Below are positions 8,667 to 17,715 of a DNA stretch of 64,000 nucleotides, one piece after another. The notes under the pieces are model-generated. The model did no database searches, had not been told where the DNA came from, and saw nothing but the letters and a program-made list of their open reading frames with translations. The stretch comes from Microvirga soli. GTDB taxonomy: Bacteria; Pseudomonadota; Alphaproteobacteria; Rhizobiales; Beijerinckiaceae. Made by a program: the position numbers and the translations under genes. Numbering within the stretch: the stretch's first letter is position 1; each line of letters opens with the position of its first letter. The stretch is from assembly GCF_016734765.1 (NCBI RefSeq), contig NZ_JAERQE010000004.1, positions 62,001 through 126,000 of the forward strand, read 5' to 3'.

Positions 8667-8951
8667 TTAGTTGACGTAAGCGGCGTCGTGGCAAAGCTTC
8701 CGGAAGGAATGGTCATGGAAGTTAGCGAATAGCTCCCAAGCCGCATCGACATCCTTACAGAGCACATCAACCGAAAAACCCTGATACCGAGGTGCGAGCG
8801 ATCTGACAGCAATGATCCGGCTTGGACCTGTGGCCTTGCGGATTTTGGTCAGGAGAGCCCATTCTGCATCATCGAGGACGTAGAGGGTGACGGTTCGAAG
8901 ACGCTTCTTAAAGGTGGAGGTTTGGGTGGGGGCGAAGTCGCTGTAGCGCAT
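8667..8951 (-). CDS. Hypothetical protein, 94 residues
   Basis: The frame starts with MRYSDFAPTQTSTFKKRLRT and is soluble, with a mixed alpha/beta look (TVTLYVLDDAEWALLTKIRK). It is convergent with the methyltransferase (32 bp between ends). No family is recognised. The codon pattern is plausible and there is no competing frame. Confidence 0.5.
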   Translation of the reverse strand: MRYSDFAPTQTSTFKKRLRTVTLYVLDDAEWALLTKIRKATGPSRIIAVRSLAPRYQGFSVDVLCKDVDAAWELFANFHDHSFRKLCHDAAYVN

Positions 8952-9125
8952 GGTGGTCCTTCGACATAGGTGCCCGGTATTTATCCAATGTCTGTGAAAA
9001 CATGGGCTGTCGGGACGTTAGGTACTCACTCAGACTTGCGTAGCTGTAGATAGCGCATAATCCGGAGCTTGACCCTTGTAAGTCTCTACGGGAAGCTGGT
9101 TCCAAAATGCGAACGGGGTGGGGCA

Positions 9126-9800
9126 GTGTATTATCTTGTAAAGCTATCGGATGATGTTCTGGAGTCGATGGTGCTTGCCGCAGTGGAGGCTTACTGCCTT
9201 GGGGATGGGCGGAGGTCTGGTGCGGCTCATCTCGAAACTTTGGGGTACGTCTGGGGCTTCGGTAGAATTGAGGATGAACTCACGGTTCTATATGTCACCA
9301 AACTCAGTATGAGCCTTTCGGCACGAAGGACCAATAATAGTGTCACACCGAACTTAAGGGCTGCACTACTCAAGAACGAAGTGATTAGGCGATGGTCGCC
9401 TCAGCTATCCTTGCTTGGAGATTTTCATACACATCCATACGAGGATTTGTCTCAAGTCCAAGGATGTAACGGCTTTGAGTTCTCTACTGCTGACTACGCT
9501 TCCTTCGCGAAAGACGATCTCGTTTGGAACGAATCCGGAAATTCGCCTCTTATGTTGGCCATGACGATCTGTAAGCTGAACCGCGTGCATACGTCTATTG
9601 GCGGAGAGCAAATTCGAGGTAACGTCTGGCGATTTGATGTCGGAGAGTACCGACTTTGGCTTAATGCCGCTGTTGGGGAGCTTGACGCGCAGGGAAACCG
9701 CGTCGCGACAGGCAATAAATACTCAAAAGTAGACCTCGACCTAAATTCCCGTTTCTTCAACATCAGCGGGGATCGGATCATAGATCGCTTGTCCGCGTAA
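9126..9800 (+). CDS. JAB/MPN-type (JAMM) metallopeptidase-like protein
   Basis: JAMM proteins use zinc to cut isopeptide or peptide bonds; in bacteria they occur in ubiquitin-like and CBASS defence systems. I chose the GTG at 9126 (about 224 residues), which has GGGGTGGGG just upstream; the open frame extends to a TTG at 9069. Counted from that TTG, GDFHTHPYED gives His120 and His122, and FEFSTADY gives Ser139 and Asp142, completing HxH...SxxD. The gap between second His and Ser is 16 residues, longer than the usual 7 or so. A possible catalytic Glu lies in RIEDELTVLYV. No E1, E2 or ubiquitin-like partner is seen nearby. Confidence 0.7.
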   Translation: MYYLVKLSDDVLESMVLAAVEAYCLGDGRRSGAAHLETLGYVWGFGRIEDELTVLYVTKLSMSLSARRTNNSVTPNLRAALLKNEVIRRWSPQLSLLGDFHTHPYEDLSQVQGCNGFEFSTADYASFAKDDLVWNESGNSPLMLAMTICKLNRVHTSIGGEQIRGNVWRFDVGEYRLWLNAAVGELDAQGNRVATGNKYSKVDLDLNSRFFNISGDRIIDRLSA

Positions 9801-9856
9801 TCTCCGCGATTACTCGGTCGAGTCCCTGAGTCGATCTGAGGACGCGAGTTCATCGT

Positions 9857-9938
9857 CGCCTCCTTTGAGGAGGCGTTAGAAGTTTGATCCAAGCTCAACC
9901 CATATAGCTGGTATGCTAGGGGCGGGTTTTCCCGCCCC
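9857..9938. terminator. Two hairpins between convergent genes
   Basis: CGCCTCC (9857-9863) pairs with GGAGGCG (9869-9875), and GGGGCGGG (9919-9926) pairs with CCCGCCCC (9931-9938) around TTTT. They lie between the ends of the JAMM gene and the convergent gene at 9946. T-tails are weak, so they are only probable terminators. Confidence 0.5.
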
Positions 9939-9945
9939 CTTCTGC

Positions 9946-10296
9946 TTAGATCCCATACTCCACTAGGAGCCGGGTACGAAGTCGTCCCCGCGCGGCCTGT
10001 TCCAGATCGAAGTCTGGACCGATCACGACGTGTACGGGAGCGCGCACATTGATTTCTTGAGAAGCGATTGCTCTGGAGAAATTTCTCTCTGGAGGCTGAC
10101 CGGGCTTTGCGTACTGCGCGAATGTAATCATAGCGACCGGAGTTTTCTTACCGTCGCGCCCCGGGTTCACGATGCAGGCACTAACACGATAATACCCATC
10201 GCTACCATGATAGTTCGAGGGAGCGTTGACGATCTCGCAGTCGATTTCGGTGTAAACCCGGTCGTGATTGACCGGCGGAAGGGGTTTCAGAGACAT
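9946..10296 (-). CDS. Hypothetical protein, about 116 residues
   Basis: The start at 10296 (MSLKPLPPVNHDRVYTEIDC) has GGATAGAGCC in front; a longer frame to 10356 lacks an RBS. It is predicted soluble and beta-rich (YYRVSACIVNPG, VAMITFAQYAKPG, VHVVIGPDFDLE). No family is recognised. It reads in the same direction as the next two small genes, but about 195 bp separates it from the next one. Confidence 0.5.
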   Translation of the reverse strand: MSLKPLPPVNHDRVYTEIDCEIVNAPSNYHGSDGYYRVSACIVNPGRDGKKTPVAMITFAQYAKPGQPPERNFSRAIASQEINVRAPVHVVIGPDFDLEQAARGRLRTRLLVEYGI

Positions 10297-10327
10297 GGCT
10301 CTATCCATCTGTAAGTAGGTGGGTGAA

Positions 10328-10404
10328 GAAGGGGAGCAGTTGCTCCATGTCCTCATCCCAAGGTCAGTGATCTGAGGAAGGGGAGCAATGCTCCAACGTC
10401 CTCA
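10328..10404. repeat. Two copies of a 27/28-bp direct repeat with internal palindrome
   Basis: GAAGGGGAGCAGTTGCTCC (10328-10346) followed by ATGTCCTCA, and GAAGGGGAGCAATGCTCC (10377-10394) followed by AACGTCCTCA, are near-identical. Each core, GGAGCA..TGCTCC, is itself palindromic. They sit upstream of the gene at 9946-10296 and may be operators. Confidence 0.55.
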
Positions 10405-10490
10405 ACACTAAATCTGGGCAACGCTTCGCCATTGGTCAAGGCACATTTTCACAGCATCCGCCTCAGCCTGTCTCAATCTTCATCAACCGA

Positions 10491-10760
10491 CTATTGAGGC
10501 AAGACCTCGTACTTCCAGCCAAAATAGCTGTAGAGGAAGTCGCCACTGCCCTCCTTGTCGGTAAGTTTGGCTTTGATCCGGAAGCGGGTTCCGACCGGAT
10601 AGTTCCGGCTGAGAGACTTCGAGCACTCGACGTGCAGGTTGGTCGGCAAGCCCTGACCTGCCACGGGCCGAATATGGATCGGCCCGTGGAGACCACTCGT
10701 CTGGGAGGGACGGTAACTCTCCACGATCACCAATCGGTATGGCTCGTCCTTCTTGGCCAT
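10491..10760 (-). CDS. Hypothetical protein, 89 residues
   Basis: The start at 10760 (MAKKDEPYRLVIVESYRPSQ) has AGAGGAT directly upstream; the frame is open to 10832 but that part overlaps the upstream gene. It is a small soluble beta-type protein (FRIKAKLTDKEGSGDFLYSY, FGWKYEVLP at the end). No family is recognised. It follows the membrane-protein gene at 10829-11338 on the same strand, 68 bp downstream. Confidence 0.5.
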   Translation of the reverse strand: MAKKDEPYRLVIVESYRPSQTSGLHGPIHIRPVAGQGLPTNLHVECSKSLSRNYPVGTRFRIKAKLTDKEGSGDFLYSYFGWKYEVLPQ

Positions 10761-10828
10761 ATCCTCTTCTACCTCTCGTTCTTCAGTTGTCGCTGCATGT
10801 AAGCCACTGCTGTCCCGGTAGCAGAACC

Positions 10829-11338
10829 TCACAACTCGGGAACAGGTCGATCTTCACTCGGCTCGCTGGCTATTCTGCCTGCTGCATGGAGGTTCTTCCG
10901 TAGGAGCCTCCCGGCGATAAACCCAATCAAGCTCCACGCGAGCATCCGGACCAACACAAAGATGAATGCCTGTTCCGAAAGAAGCGGAAAAGGTACTCCG
11001 CGCAGTACCGCCTCCCAGATGGCATACACACATCCGGCAATTGCTCCCGTTATGGCAACCAGCCTCGGCACTTGTGTAATAACAGCGGTAGCTTTGTGGT
11101 CCCCGCGACGGAGACGACGCTGAAGCAACAACCTTACTAAGAAGCCCCACAGGAAGCCAAGTAATGTGACGGGCAGGAGGATATAGGTCGCCAGACGGAG
11201 GACGCCTTCAAGCTGAAGGGACGAGGTGCCAACGTCTGGAACAATCACCAAAACAGACCAGACCACCGATCCAATGAGGCTGTTTCTGGTCCAGCGCCAC
11301 GGGATTGCAGCGATCCATTTTTCAGTCTTGTCATCCAC
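10829..11338 (-). CDS. Hypothetical membrane protein, 169 residues
   Basis: I chose the GTG at 11338 (MDDKTEKWIAAIPWRWTRNS), with AAGGGTGACGC upstream; the open frame continues to 11494 but that part overlaps hsdS. Four hydrophobic segments are visible: IGSVVWSVLVIVPDVG, ATYILLPVTLLGFLWGFLV, LVAITGAIAGCVYAIWEAV and AFIFVLVRMLAWSLIGFIAG. No family is recognised. It begins 40 bp after hsdS ends and may be read from the same transcript. Confidence 0.55.
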   Translation of the reverse strand: MDDKTEKWIAAIPWRWTRNSLIGSVVWSVLVIVPDVGTSSLQLEGVLRLATYILLPVTLLGFLWGFLVRLLLQRRLRRGDHKATAVITQVPRLVAITGAIAGCVYAIWEAVLRGVPFPLLSEQAFIFVLVRMLAWSLIGFIAGRLLRKNLHAAGRIASEPSEDRPVPEL

Positions 11339-11378
11339 CGCGTCACCCTTGGTTAGTCGCCTGTTCCGTGGCTGTGCG

Positions 11379-12701
11379 TTAGTTCGCAGCTTTGCGACCC
11401 CGCCTGCGCCCCTTGCCGTCTCCAGCAGATTGTTCTGTCCTGATCCTCTCCAACAAGACGCTTGCCGGTTCATCATTCGGATCTTGCGGCACAAGCTCGC
11501 CTCGAAAGGCTTTTGAAAGGATCGCCTGATCGAGATGGTCGATCAGCTTACGCGCGCTGGTGGCTTCGGAGGCGAGGCGGTCGATCCATGCGAAGGCACT
11601 ATGGATACGTCGGACGAGGCTCTTCTGCTCCGATAAGTCTGGAAAATAGAGTGTAGCAAGCTGGATATCAGCGGCTCGAAGATGGGGCTGCGCCGATCCT
11701 CGTGCGTTGGAGCCTGCCCATCCAAGGAAAAGTGGCGAGCGAAGAGCCCACATTAGATAATGAGGATCTGCCGCAACTTTGGGTCTCACAATGATCATCG
11801 CTGAGTTGATACGGACTACATCGAAGGGAACCGTATCATCGTAGATAGCACAATTGCCAAGGGTTCCCCTGATTGTTAGGACGATATCCCCGCGAGAGAG
11901 TGTGCCGCCTCTCAGTGATTGATGCTTCTCTTTTGTTATGTAACTTGTATCGGAAAAGTCAAAGAATCCTTGTCGAACATTCCTTGTTCCAAGAAACAGA
12001 CAGTATCCGGCTGGCAGTTGCTCGTCATCACTCGGATAATTCTGACTTCTATCACCATTAAGTAGGTCAACTACATCGCCAAAGGTGACAGACTGCCCGT
12101 CCTGAGACGGGTCAAAAACACGCGCCAAGATAGCTTGTTTGTATTTCTCCACCAGCCTCGCTACGTGATCGAGATGATCACGGGCGCGCTTCGATTTTGT
12201 CGAAAGACTATCGATCTTCACGACGATGCGGCGCTGTTCATCTGGCGGGGCCAAAGGTACTTCGAGACTAGACAGGATCGAGGCGTTCGCGCCCGGTTGA
12301 GCCGTGCCCTTCGAGACAACCTGTATTTGAGACCAGTAGTCCGGAGATTGCAGAAATGCGCTAAGGTACTCCGGATTGATACCACCGCTCGTTCTCACTC
12401 GGATCAGGTACGAAGCGAACACTGCACGCTCTGGCACGGCGCGAATTAGAAAGCTCTTGCCTGTCGTTGCACCAGTTCGGGCGATAACAATGTCACTATC
12501 TTGTAAGAAGAACTTTGGTGACGCTCCCTCGCGACAATGCGGAACAGTCGTCCAATCTACCTGCCCCTCTTGGATGTCGGTGATGCGAAGAAGCTTTGGC
12601 CCAACCGGGTCCGGTGTTGCTGAGGCGGTGTATCCGTAAGAGATGTCCTCAGCCAAGCTGCCCAAAGTGGTCAGTTCCCAATTCGTCGGAACGCTTATCA
12701 T
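11379..12701 (-). CDS. hsdS: Type I restriction-modification specificity subunit
   Basis: HsdS chooses the DNA site for the HsdR2M2S complex. The 440-residue protein shows two target-recognition domains: the first begins at VPTNWELTTLGSLAEDISYG and ends near LEVPLAPPDEQRRIVVKIDS, the second begins near QSVTFGDVVDLLNGDRSQ and ends near LYFPDLSEQKSLVRRIHSAF. Each is followed by a conserved helical spacer. The length is normal. Its ATG overlaps the hsdM stop by 4 bp (ATGA), so it is translationally coupled. A bipartite recognition site is expected but cannot be read from sequence. Confidence 0.95.
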   Translation of the reverse strand: MISVPTNWELTTLGSLAEDISYGYTASATPDPVGPKLLRITDIQEGQVDWTTVPHCREGASPKFFLQDSDIVIARTGATTGKSFLIRAVPERAVFASYLIRVRTSGGINPEYLSAFLQSPDYWSQIQVVSKGTAQPGANASILSSLEVPLAPPDEQRRIVVKIDSLSTKSKRARDHLDHVARLVEKYKQAILARVFDPSQDGQSVTFGDVVDLLNGDRSQNYPSDDEQLPAGYCLFLGTRNVRQGFFDFSDTSYITKEKHQSLRGGTLSRGDIVLTIRGTLGNCAIYDDTVPFDVVRINSAMIIVRPKVAADPHYLMWALRSPLFLGWAGSNARGSAQPHLRAADIQLATLYFPDLSEQKSLVRRIHSAFAWIDRLASEATSARKLIDHLDQAILSKAFRGELVPQDPNDEPASVLLERIRTEQSAGDGKGRRRGRKAAN

Positions 12702-14167
12702 TCCGCCGCCTCCGGAAGGATTGTGCCCTCTTCCTCGCCTTCCAACTCGTCCGATAGCGCCTCAATATCTTCCAGCGCCGCCTTCAGGTGGCCGATAATG
12801 GCAGCGGCGATGTCCTCCGGCTCCGACAGGCTCTCCTCAGCATCAGCCTCGGTGTCTCGGAGCCATGAAATGTCAAGATTGTCATTGCGCGCAGCGATCT
12901 GCTCTCGCGTAAAGCAGCGGAACCGCCCTGCCTCTCCTTGATCCTGACGCACTGCGTTTCCGAGTGGGTTATCCCCGAAGCAAGCCTCGAAGTTAGCAAA
13001 ATCAGCGACCGTCAGCGGTCGAGTCTTGCCGAAGGCTGGCATGTTGTTCCGCATATCATAGACCCAGACGGCCTTGGTGTTGGCCTTGTCGGTCTTACCA
13101 CGGGACAGGAATAGCACATTCGTCTTCACGCCCTGCGCGTAGAAGATGCCGGTGGGAAGGCGCAGGATCGTATGGAGGTCGCACAGTTCCATCATCCACG
13201 TTCGCAGCCGACGACCGGTGTTATCCTCGAACAGGACGTTATCGGGGAGCACCACTGCCGCCCGCCCTCCGGGCTTTAAGGCACGGACGATGTGCTCCAC
13301 GAAAGCCAACTGCTTGTTGGACGTGTCGGCGGTAATCGAGAAGTCGCTGCGGGTCGGCCTGCCGCCGCCCTTCTTGGTGCCAAAGGGCGGATTGGTCAGG
13401 ATTAGATCCGCTTTACCAAATGCCTCACCATCGGGAGAAAGGGTATCGACATGGGCAACACCGCCCTCGATGCCGTGGAGCATGAGGTTCATCATGCACA
13501 GGCGATGGGTATCGGTGACAAGCTCGCCCCCGGTGAAGGCATTGTTCCGCTGGAAGAAGGCTTGTGCCTGTGACAGCATGAAGAGGTCGTTGGTGTGATC
13601 CTTGATGTACCGGTCAGCCGCCACCAAGAAGCCACCCGTTCCTGCCGCCGGATCTTGGACCACCTCACCGGGCTGCGGCTTCATCACGCGAACGATGCAA
13701 TCGATCAGGGGGCGAGGCGTGAAATATTGGCCTGCTCCGGACTTCTTCTCCGCCGCGTTCTTTTCCAGCAAGCCCTCGTAGAGGTTGCCGAGCCCTTCCT
13801 CGCGTGCCGAGAACCAGTCCAGCTTGTCGATAGAGGTTGTGAGCGCCTTGAGGTTTGTCGGCTTGCGGAGCCGGGTCTGTGCGTCCGTGAAGATCGCCTG
13901 CACCAGCGAGTCTGTCGTCTTCTTGGCGTCACCCAGATCGAGCAGCATCCGCTTGTAGTAATCTAGCTGCTCCAATCCTTCCCGCTGCGCCAGTTCGCTC
14001 CAACGATAGCCATTGGGCAGGCGCTCCTCCCGTCCGGTCTCCGCTAGCATCTTCAGGAAGAGCAAATATGTTAATTCTGTTACATATTCATTGTAGGTGA
14101 TGCCATCATCCCGCAAGACATGGCAGAGGGACCAGAGTTTCGCGACGATATCGTGGGTGGTTTCCAT
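12698..14167 (-). CDS. hsdM: Type I restriction-modification methyltransferase subunit
   Basis: HsdM adds N6-methyl groups to adenine and is also needed for restriction. The start at 14167 (METTHDIVAKLWSLCHVLRD) forms TGATG with the hsdR stop. About 489 residues, with an N-terminal HsdM_N helical domain, the SAM motif DPAAGTGGF near residue 175 and the catalytic LTNPPFGT near residue 255. This is a gamma-class layout. Length and motifs are intact, so it should be active with HsdS. Confidence 0.96.
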   Translation of the reverse strand: METTHDIVAKLWSLCHVLRDDGITYNEYVTELTYLLFLKMLAETGREERLPNGYRWSELAQREGLEQLDYYKRMLLDLGDAKKTTDSLVQAIFTDAQTRLRKPTNLKALTTSIDKLDWFSAREEGLGNLYEGLLEKNAAEKKSGAGQYFTPRPLIDCIVRVMKPQPGEVVQDPAAGTGGFLVAADRYIKDHTNDLFMLSQAQAFFQRNNAFTGGELVTDTHRLCMMNLMLHGIEGGVAHVDTLSPDGEAFGKADLILTNPPFGTKKGGGRPTRSDFSITADTSNKQLAFVEHIVRALKPGGRAAVVLPDNVLFEDNTGRRLRTWMMELCDLHTILRLPTGIFYAQGVKTNVLFLSRGKTDKANTKAVWVYDMRNNMPAFGKTRPLTVADFANFEACFGDNPLGNAVRQDQGEAGRFRCFTREQIAARNDNLDISWLRDTEADAEESLSEPEDIAAAIIGHLKAALEDIEALSDELEGEEEGTILPEAAE

Positions 14168-17100
14168 CAGGCGCTTCGCTTCCAAAGTTCTTCGTTAACA
14201 TCTGCAAGGACCGCTTCGAGGTGGCCGTCAAACACCTTGTTCAGCCGGTTGAAGCCGCCGACATTTGTGAATGGATCGCGGTCGAGGGACTGCCGGTCTA
14301 CAACGATTTCCTTACTAAGCTGCTCACCGATCCGCTTGAGCCAGAGCTTCTGCGGCTCGGTCCAAGGACGGCTGGCCATGATCCGGCGCATGGCGGCGCT
14401 CACCCGCTCCTCATAAGGGACGAGAGGATCACCCAATGCCGCTTGCCGCACGAAGCCGATGATCGAGGCAGCAATCTCCTCATTGGTCGCATCGCTCCAC
14501 GCACGACGAAGGTGAGCCTCCGAGAAGCCCTGCTTGTCGAGTTCCTGCCGAAGCTCCCGCAATTGGGCACGGGTGAGGTCGCGGGGGCGTGTCACCACCA
14601 CATTGAGAGCGGCAATCTTGTTGACATTGTTTTTGACGAAGGCCGTGAAGCTGTCGAGGAAGTCCTCCGGCTTCTTAGCCGAGCCATAGCCGCGTGTCGT
14701 CCGGATGTGCTCGTCGGCATGGTGAGAGATCGGGATATAGGTCGGAGTGGAGCCGTTGGACTGCCAATCGAGGATTGGACCAATGCCGAGGCGAGCCTTC
14801 GCCCATTCGGTAAGATCCGGTCCACCGGAGTTCTGAAGGCGCGTCAGCGTCTGTTCTGGGGTCTCACCCGCGACAGCCTCGAACTGCGCCTTCGCCTCGT
14901 CGGGGAGCTTCTTCAGGCGGCGGCGGAGCTTGACCGTCAATTGGTCGCGGATCGTGTCGCGCTGTGCCTCTGTTTGGGCCTGAGCGAGTTCATTGACCAA
15001 TTGCTCGAAGCTGATCGACGGATTGACCACCACCGGCTTCATGTCGGTGAGGTTTTGAAGGTGGGGATAAAGGTCCACAGCATCGAAGATGCGGAAAACC
15101 TCTTTGCCAATATCCAGACATAACCGGGTCGCGCGCCCGATCATTTGCTCATAGAGAATGCGGCTGTTGACCCGGCGCAGGAACACGAGATTCGTGATCG
15201 AGGGCACATCAATGCCGGTCGTCAGCAGGTCCACAGTAACGGCAATCTTGGGGTTGGCATCATTGCGGAAGGACCGGATCAGGGCCTGAACCCGGTCTAC
15301 GCTGCCGGTGATCTTCTTCACCGCCGCATCATCGATAGGGCCGTACCGGTCCTCGAACGCCTTTTTGACCTGCTTGACCACGATATCCGCGTGAGCGTCG
15401 GTGGCGGCAAAGATCAGGGTCTTCCCCGGCAGTTCCGGATCGATGTGCTTGGCCAACTCCTCGGCCACGACCCGATTGAACTCCTCGGTGATCACGGCCC
15501 GATTGAATTGCTCCACCTCGAACCGGATCTCGTCAGGGGCATGAGCGAGATCTACCTGACCCGTGGTCGTGTTGATGACCTCCAGTTCCTCATCTTTCTC
15601 GAACTCGATGCCGCTGCGGGAGAGGGCCGTTTCGATCCGGATGGGTGGTTCATGGTCGATGAGGAAGCCGTCAATCACCGCATCACGGTACGAATAGGTG
15701 AAGATCGGGTCGCCAAAGATCTGGGTCGTATGGAGGGCCGGTGTCGCCGTGAGGCCGATTTTGACAGCATCGAAATACTCCAGCACCCGCCGGTACTTGG
15801 AGATGTAATCCTCCTGCCCCCGGAAGGACAGTTCGGCGTCCGATAGCTCCCGGTCGAGCAGATAACCGCGATGGCATTCATCGATAACCATTAGATCATA
15901 TTGGTCAATCGGCGGGGCTTCTGAGGCGTCGGCTTGATAGAGAACGCGACGGACAAGCCCTTGGATCGTGCAGATATGAACCTTGGTCTCAGCGTCCGGA
16001 AGCACATCGGCTAACCCTTTGAGGCCGAAGATCTCGGCAAAGGTTTTGCCCGACACGACCTTGGTGGTCGAGAACTCGCCTTCGGTCTGGTTGCCGAGGG
16101 CACTGCGGTCCACGACGAAGCAGATGCGCTGGAACCGCTTGGACGAGAGAAGCCGGTACAGGAGGGCAATCGCCAACTTCGTCTTGCCGGTGCCGGTCGC
16201 CATAGCAACCAACATGGCCCGTCGCTCTTCCTCAAGCTTCTGCTCTACAGCCTTGATGGCGTCACGCTGATAATCGCGAAGGGGGAAGCCGAAGTCGAAG
16301 GGCTGCGCCTTCAGAGCCTCAGTGGCAGCGTCCTCATCCACCTCCAATCGCTTGAGTAAGCCATCCGGAGTGGGCCAGTCCACGAGGGCACGCCTGTGGT
16401 TGGTTGGGCGGCGGGTGTCCCGAAACCAGATTCCGCTCTCGGTCTCGATCTGCTTCAGATAGGAGCGCCCGTTGGCGGCGAACACGAAGGGGACGGCATG
16501 CCCGTGCCACGGGCCACCTGCGAACTCCCCACCATCGACCGAGGTGAGGCCCTTGGCATATCGCTCGGCTTGATCAATTGCGGCGGAGATGTTCTTGCGC
16601 TGGCGCTTGGCCTCGACCACGCCGATCAGCTTCATTCCAACAAACAAGGCATAGTCCGCAGGGCCGTTCTTGGTCGGCCATTCGGCAATCGCCAGATTGC
16701 GGCCTTTGGCGGGGCGCACGCCTTCGTGATACCGAAGCTGCTTGGTGTCGGCTTCCCATCCCCGGTCCCGTAGCTGCTGATCGATCAGGGCGCGGGTCTC
16801 AGCCTCATCGAGATCAATCTTCTGTGCTGCCGCTTCGCTTCGCTCGACCAAGGAAGCAACTTCGGCCTTCGGAGCTTGTTCGGCCTGCGCCTGAACCTCC
16901 GCGAGCTTCGCGACGACCTCAGCCTTACTGGCCTCGGTCTCTTGAGCCAGCTTCTCCCAGAGGGCGCGTTCCTCGCTCTCGCGCTTCAGGCGTTCTTCCA
17001 GCGTCTCGCGCGCACGGGCCTCGTCCTCGGCAGCCCGTCTGGCCTGTTCAGCGGCGCTTTCCGTCTCGGCCATCTTCTGGCGCAGGAGCGCGATCTCAGC

Positions 17101-17547
17101 CCTGAGCGCGGCTCCGATGTTCTCCGGCTCCGGTGGGGGAGCGAACGTGCCGGGGCGGAAATCCGGCTGCTTGCCATAGGAGCGGTGAAACCAGACCCCA
17201 AGCTCACGGGCGAGCTTCAGAGCGGAAAGAGCTTCGGCATGGCTGCCCTTGGCTTCATGGACAGCAGCGTTTCCGAGCTTGCGAATGCGGTGGAAGAGAT
17301 CGGCTACCTCGCGCGGGAGGATACGGTCATAGGAGAGGCGGCGAAGGACTTCCTCAAAGGTTTCGCGCTCACCGGAATAGGCAGCGTTACGGGCAGCGAT
17401 CAGCTTCGAGAGAAGTTCGGCAAACTGGCGGATTTTGACGAGGGATGTGGAAGGATCATCGCGGAAGTAGCGTTCTGCCAGTCCACCGAGGCTGACGAGG
17501 TTGGCATCATGACCACCCAGAAAGCCAAAATTCGTGCTCGTGACCAT
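14167..17547 (-). CDS. hsdR: Type I restriction enzyme R subunit (nuclease-translocase)
   Basis: HsdR pumps unmethylated DNA and cleaves it away from the site. Of 1126 residues, 1-125 look like a DUF4145 domain (FRDDPSTSLVKIRQFAELLS), 145-245 are a coiled coil rich in Ala, Glu and Arg, and the PD-(D/E)XK nuclease follows with Asp298 in GPADYALF and EAK at 312-314. The SF2 motor has Walker A ATGTGKT at 450-456 and DECH at 556-559, then a helical HsdM-contact end. It is the first gene of hsdR-hsdM-hsdS. All key residues are present. Confidence 0.96.
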   Translation of the reverse strand: MVTSTNFGFLGGHDANLVSLGGLAERYFRDDPSTSLVKIRQFAELLSKLIAARNAAYSGERETFEEVLRRLSYDRILPREVADLFHRIRKLGNAAVHEAKGSHAEALSALKLARELGVWFHRSYGKQPDFRPGTFAPPPEPENIGAALRAEIALLRQKMAETESAAEQARRAAEDEARARETLEERLKRESEERALWEKLAQETEASKAEVVAKLAEVQAQAEQAPKAEVASLVERSEAAAQKIDLDEAETRALIDQQLRDRGWEADTKQLRYHEGVRPAKGRNLAIAEWPTKNGPADYALFVGMKLIGVVEAKRQRKNISAAIDQAERYAKGLTSVDGGEFAGGPWHGHAVPFVFAANGRSYLKQIETESGIWFRDTRRPTNHRRALVDWPTPDGLLKRLEVDEDAATEALKAQPFDFGFPLRDYQRDAIKAVEQKLEEERRAMLVAMATGTGKTKLAIALLYRLLSSKRFQRICFVVDRSALGNQTEGEFSTTKVVSGKTFAEIFGLKGLADVLPDAETKVHICTIQGLVRRVLYQADASEAPPIDQYDLMVIDECHRGYLLDRELSDAELSFRGQEDYISKYRRVLEYFDAVKIGLTATPALHTTQIFGDPIFTYSYRDAVIDGFLIDHEPPIRIETALSRSGIEFEKDEELEVINTTTGQVDLAHAPDEIRFEVEQFNRAVITEEFNRVVAEELAKHIDPELPGKTLIFAATDAHADIVVKQVKKAFEDRYGPIDDAAVKKITGSVDRVQALIRSFRNDANPKIAVTVDLLTTGIDVPSITNLVFLRRVNSRILYEQMIGRATRLCLDIGKEVFRIFDAVDLYPHLQNLTDMKPVVVNPSISFEQLVNELAQAQTEAQRDTIRDQLTVKLRRRLKKLPDEAKAQFEAVAGETPEQTLTRLQNSGGPDLTEWAKARLGIGPILDWQSNGSTPTYIPISHHADEHIRTTRGYGSAKKPEDFLDSFTAFVKNNVNKIAALNVVVTRPRDLTRAQLRELRQELDKQGFSEAHLRRAWSDATNEEIAASIIGFVRQAALGDPLVPYEERVSAAMRRIMASRPWTEPQKLWLKRIGEQLSKEIVVDRQSLDRDPFTNVGGFNRLNKVFDGHLEAVLADVNEELWKRSA

Positions 17548-17663
17548 TGCCCCTCAGCCACCCCATATTGGTAGTGACAACGTAGCGATTAGAGCGGGGC
17601 TATGCAACAAATCTCAGCAGACTGGCTCTGGGCTGGTGACATGACCGCCGAGGACTACCTGCC

Positions 17664-17695
17664 AAAAAAGAAGGCCGCTCGAATAGCAGCCTTCT
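17664..17695 (-). terminator. Intrinsic terminator after the MucR-like gene
   Basis: On the minus strand AGAAGGCTGCT pairs with AGCGGCCTTCT around ATTCG and is followed by six T. It lies 21 bp past the stop of the gene at 17716, which ends transcription before hsdR. Confidence 0.8.
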
Positions 17696-17715
17696 AAACC
17701 TTCGTGACAGATGCC

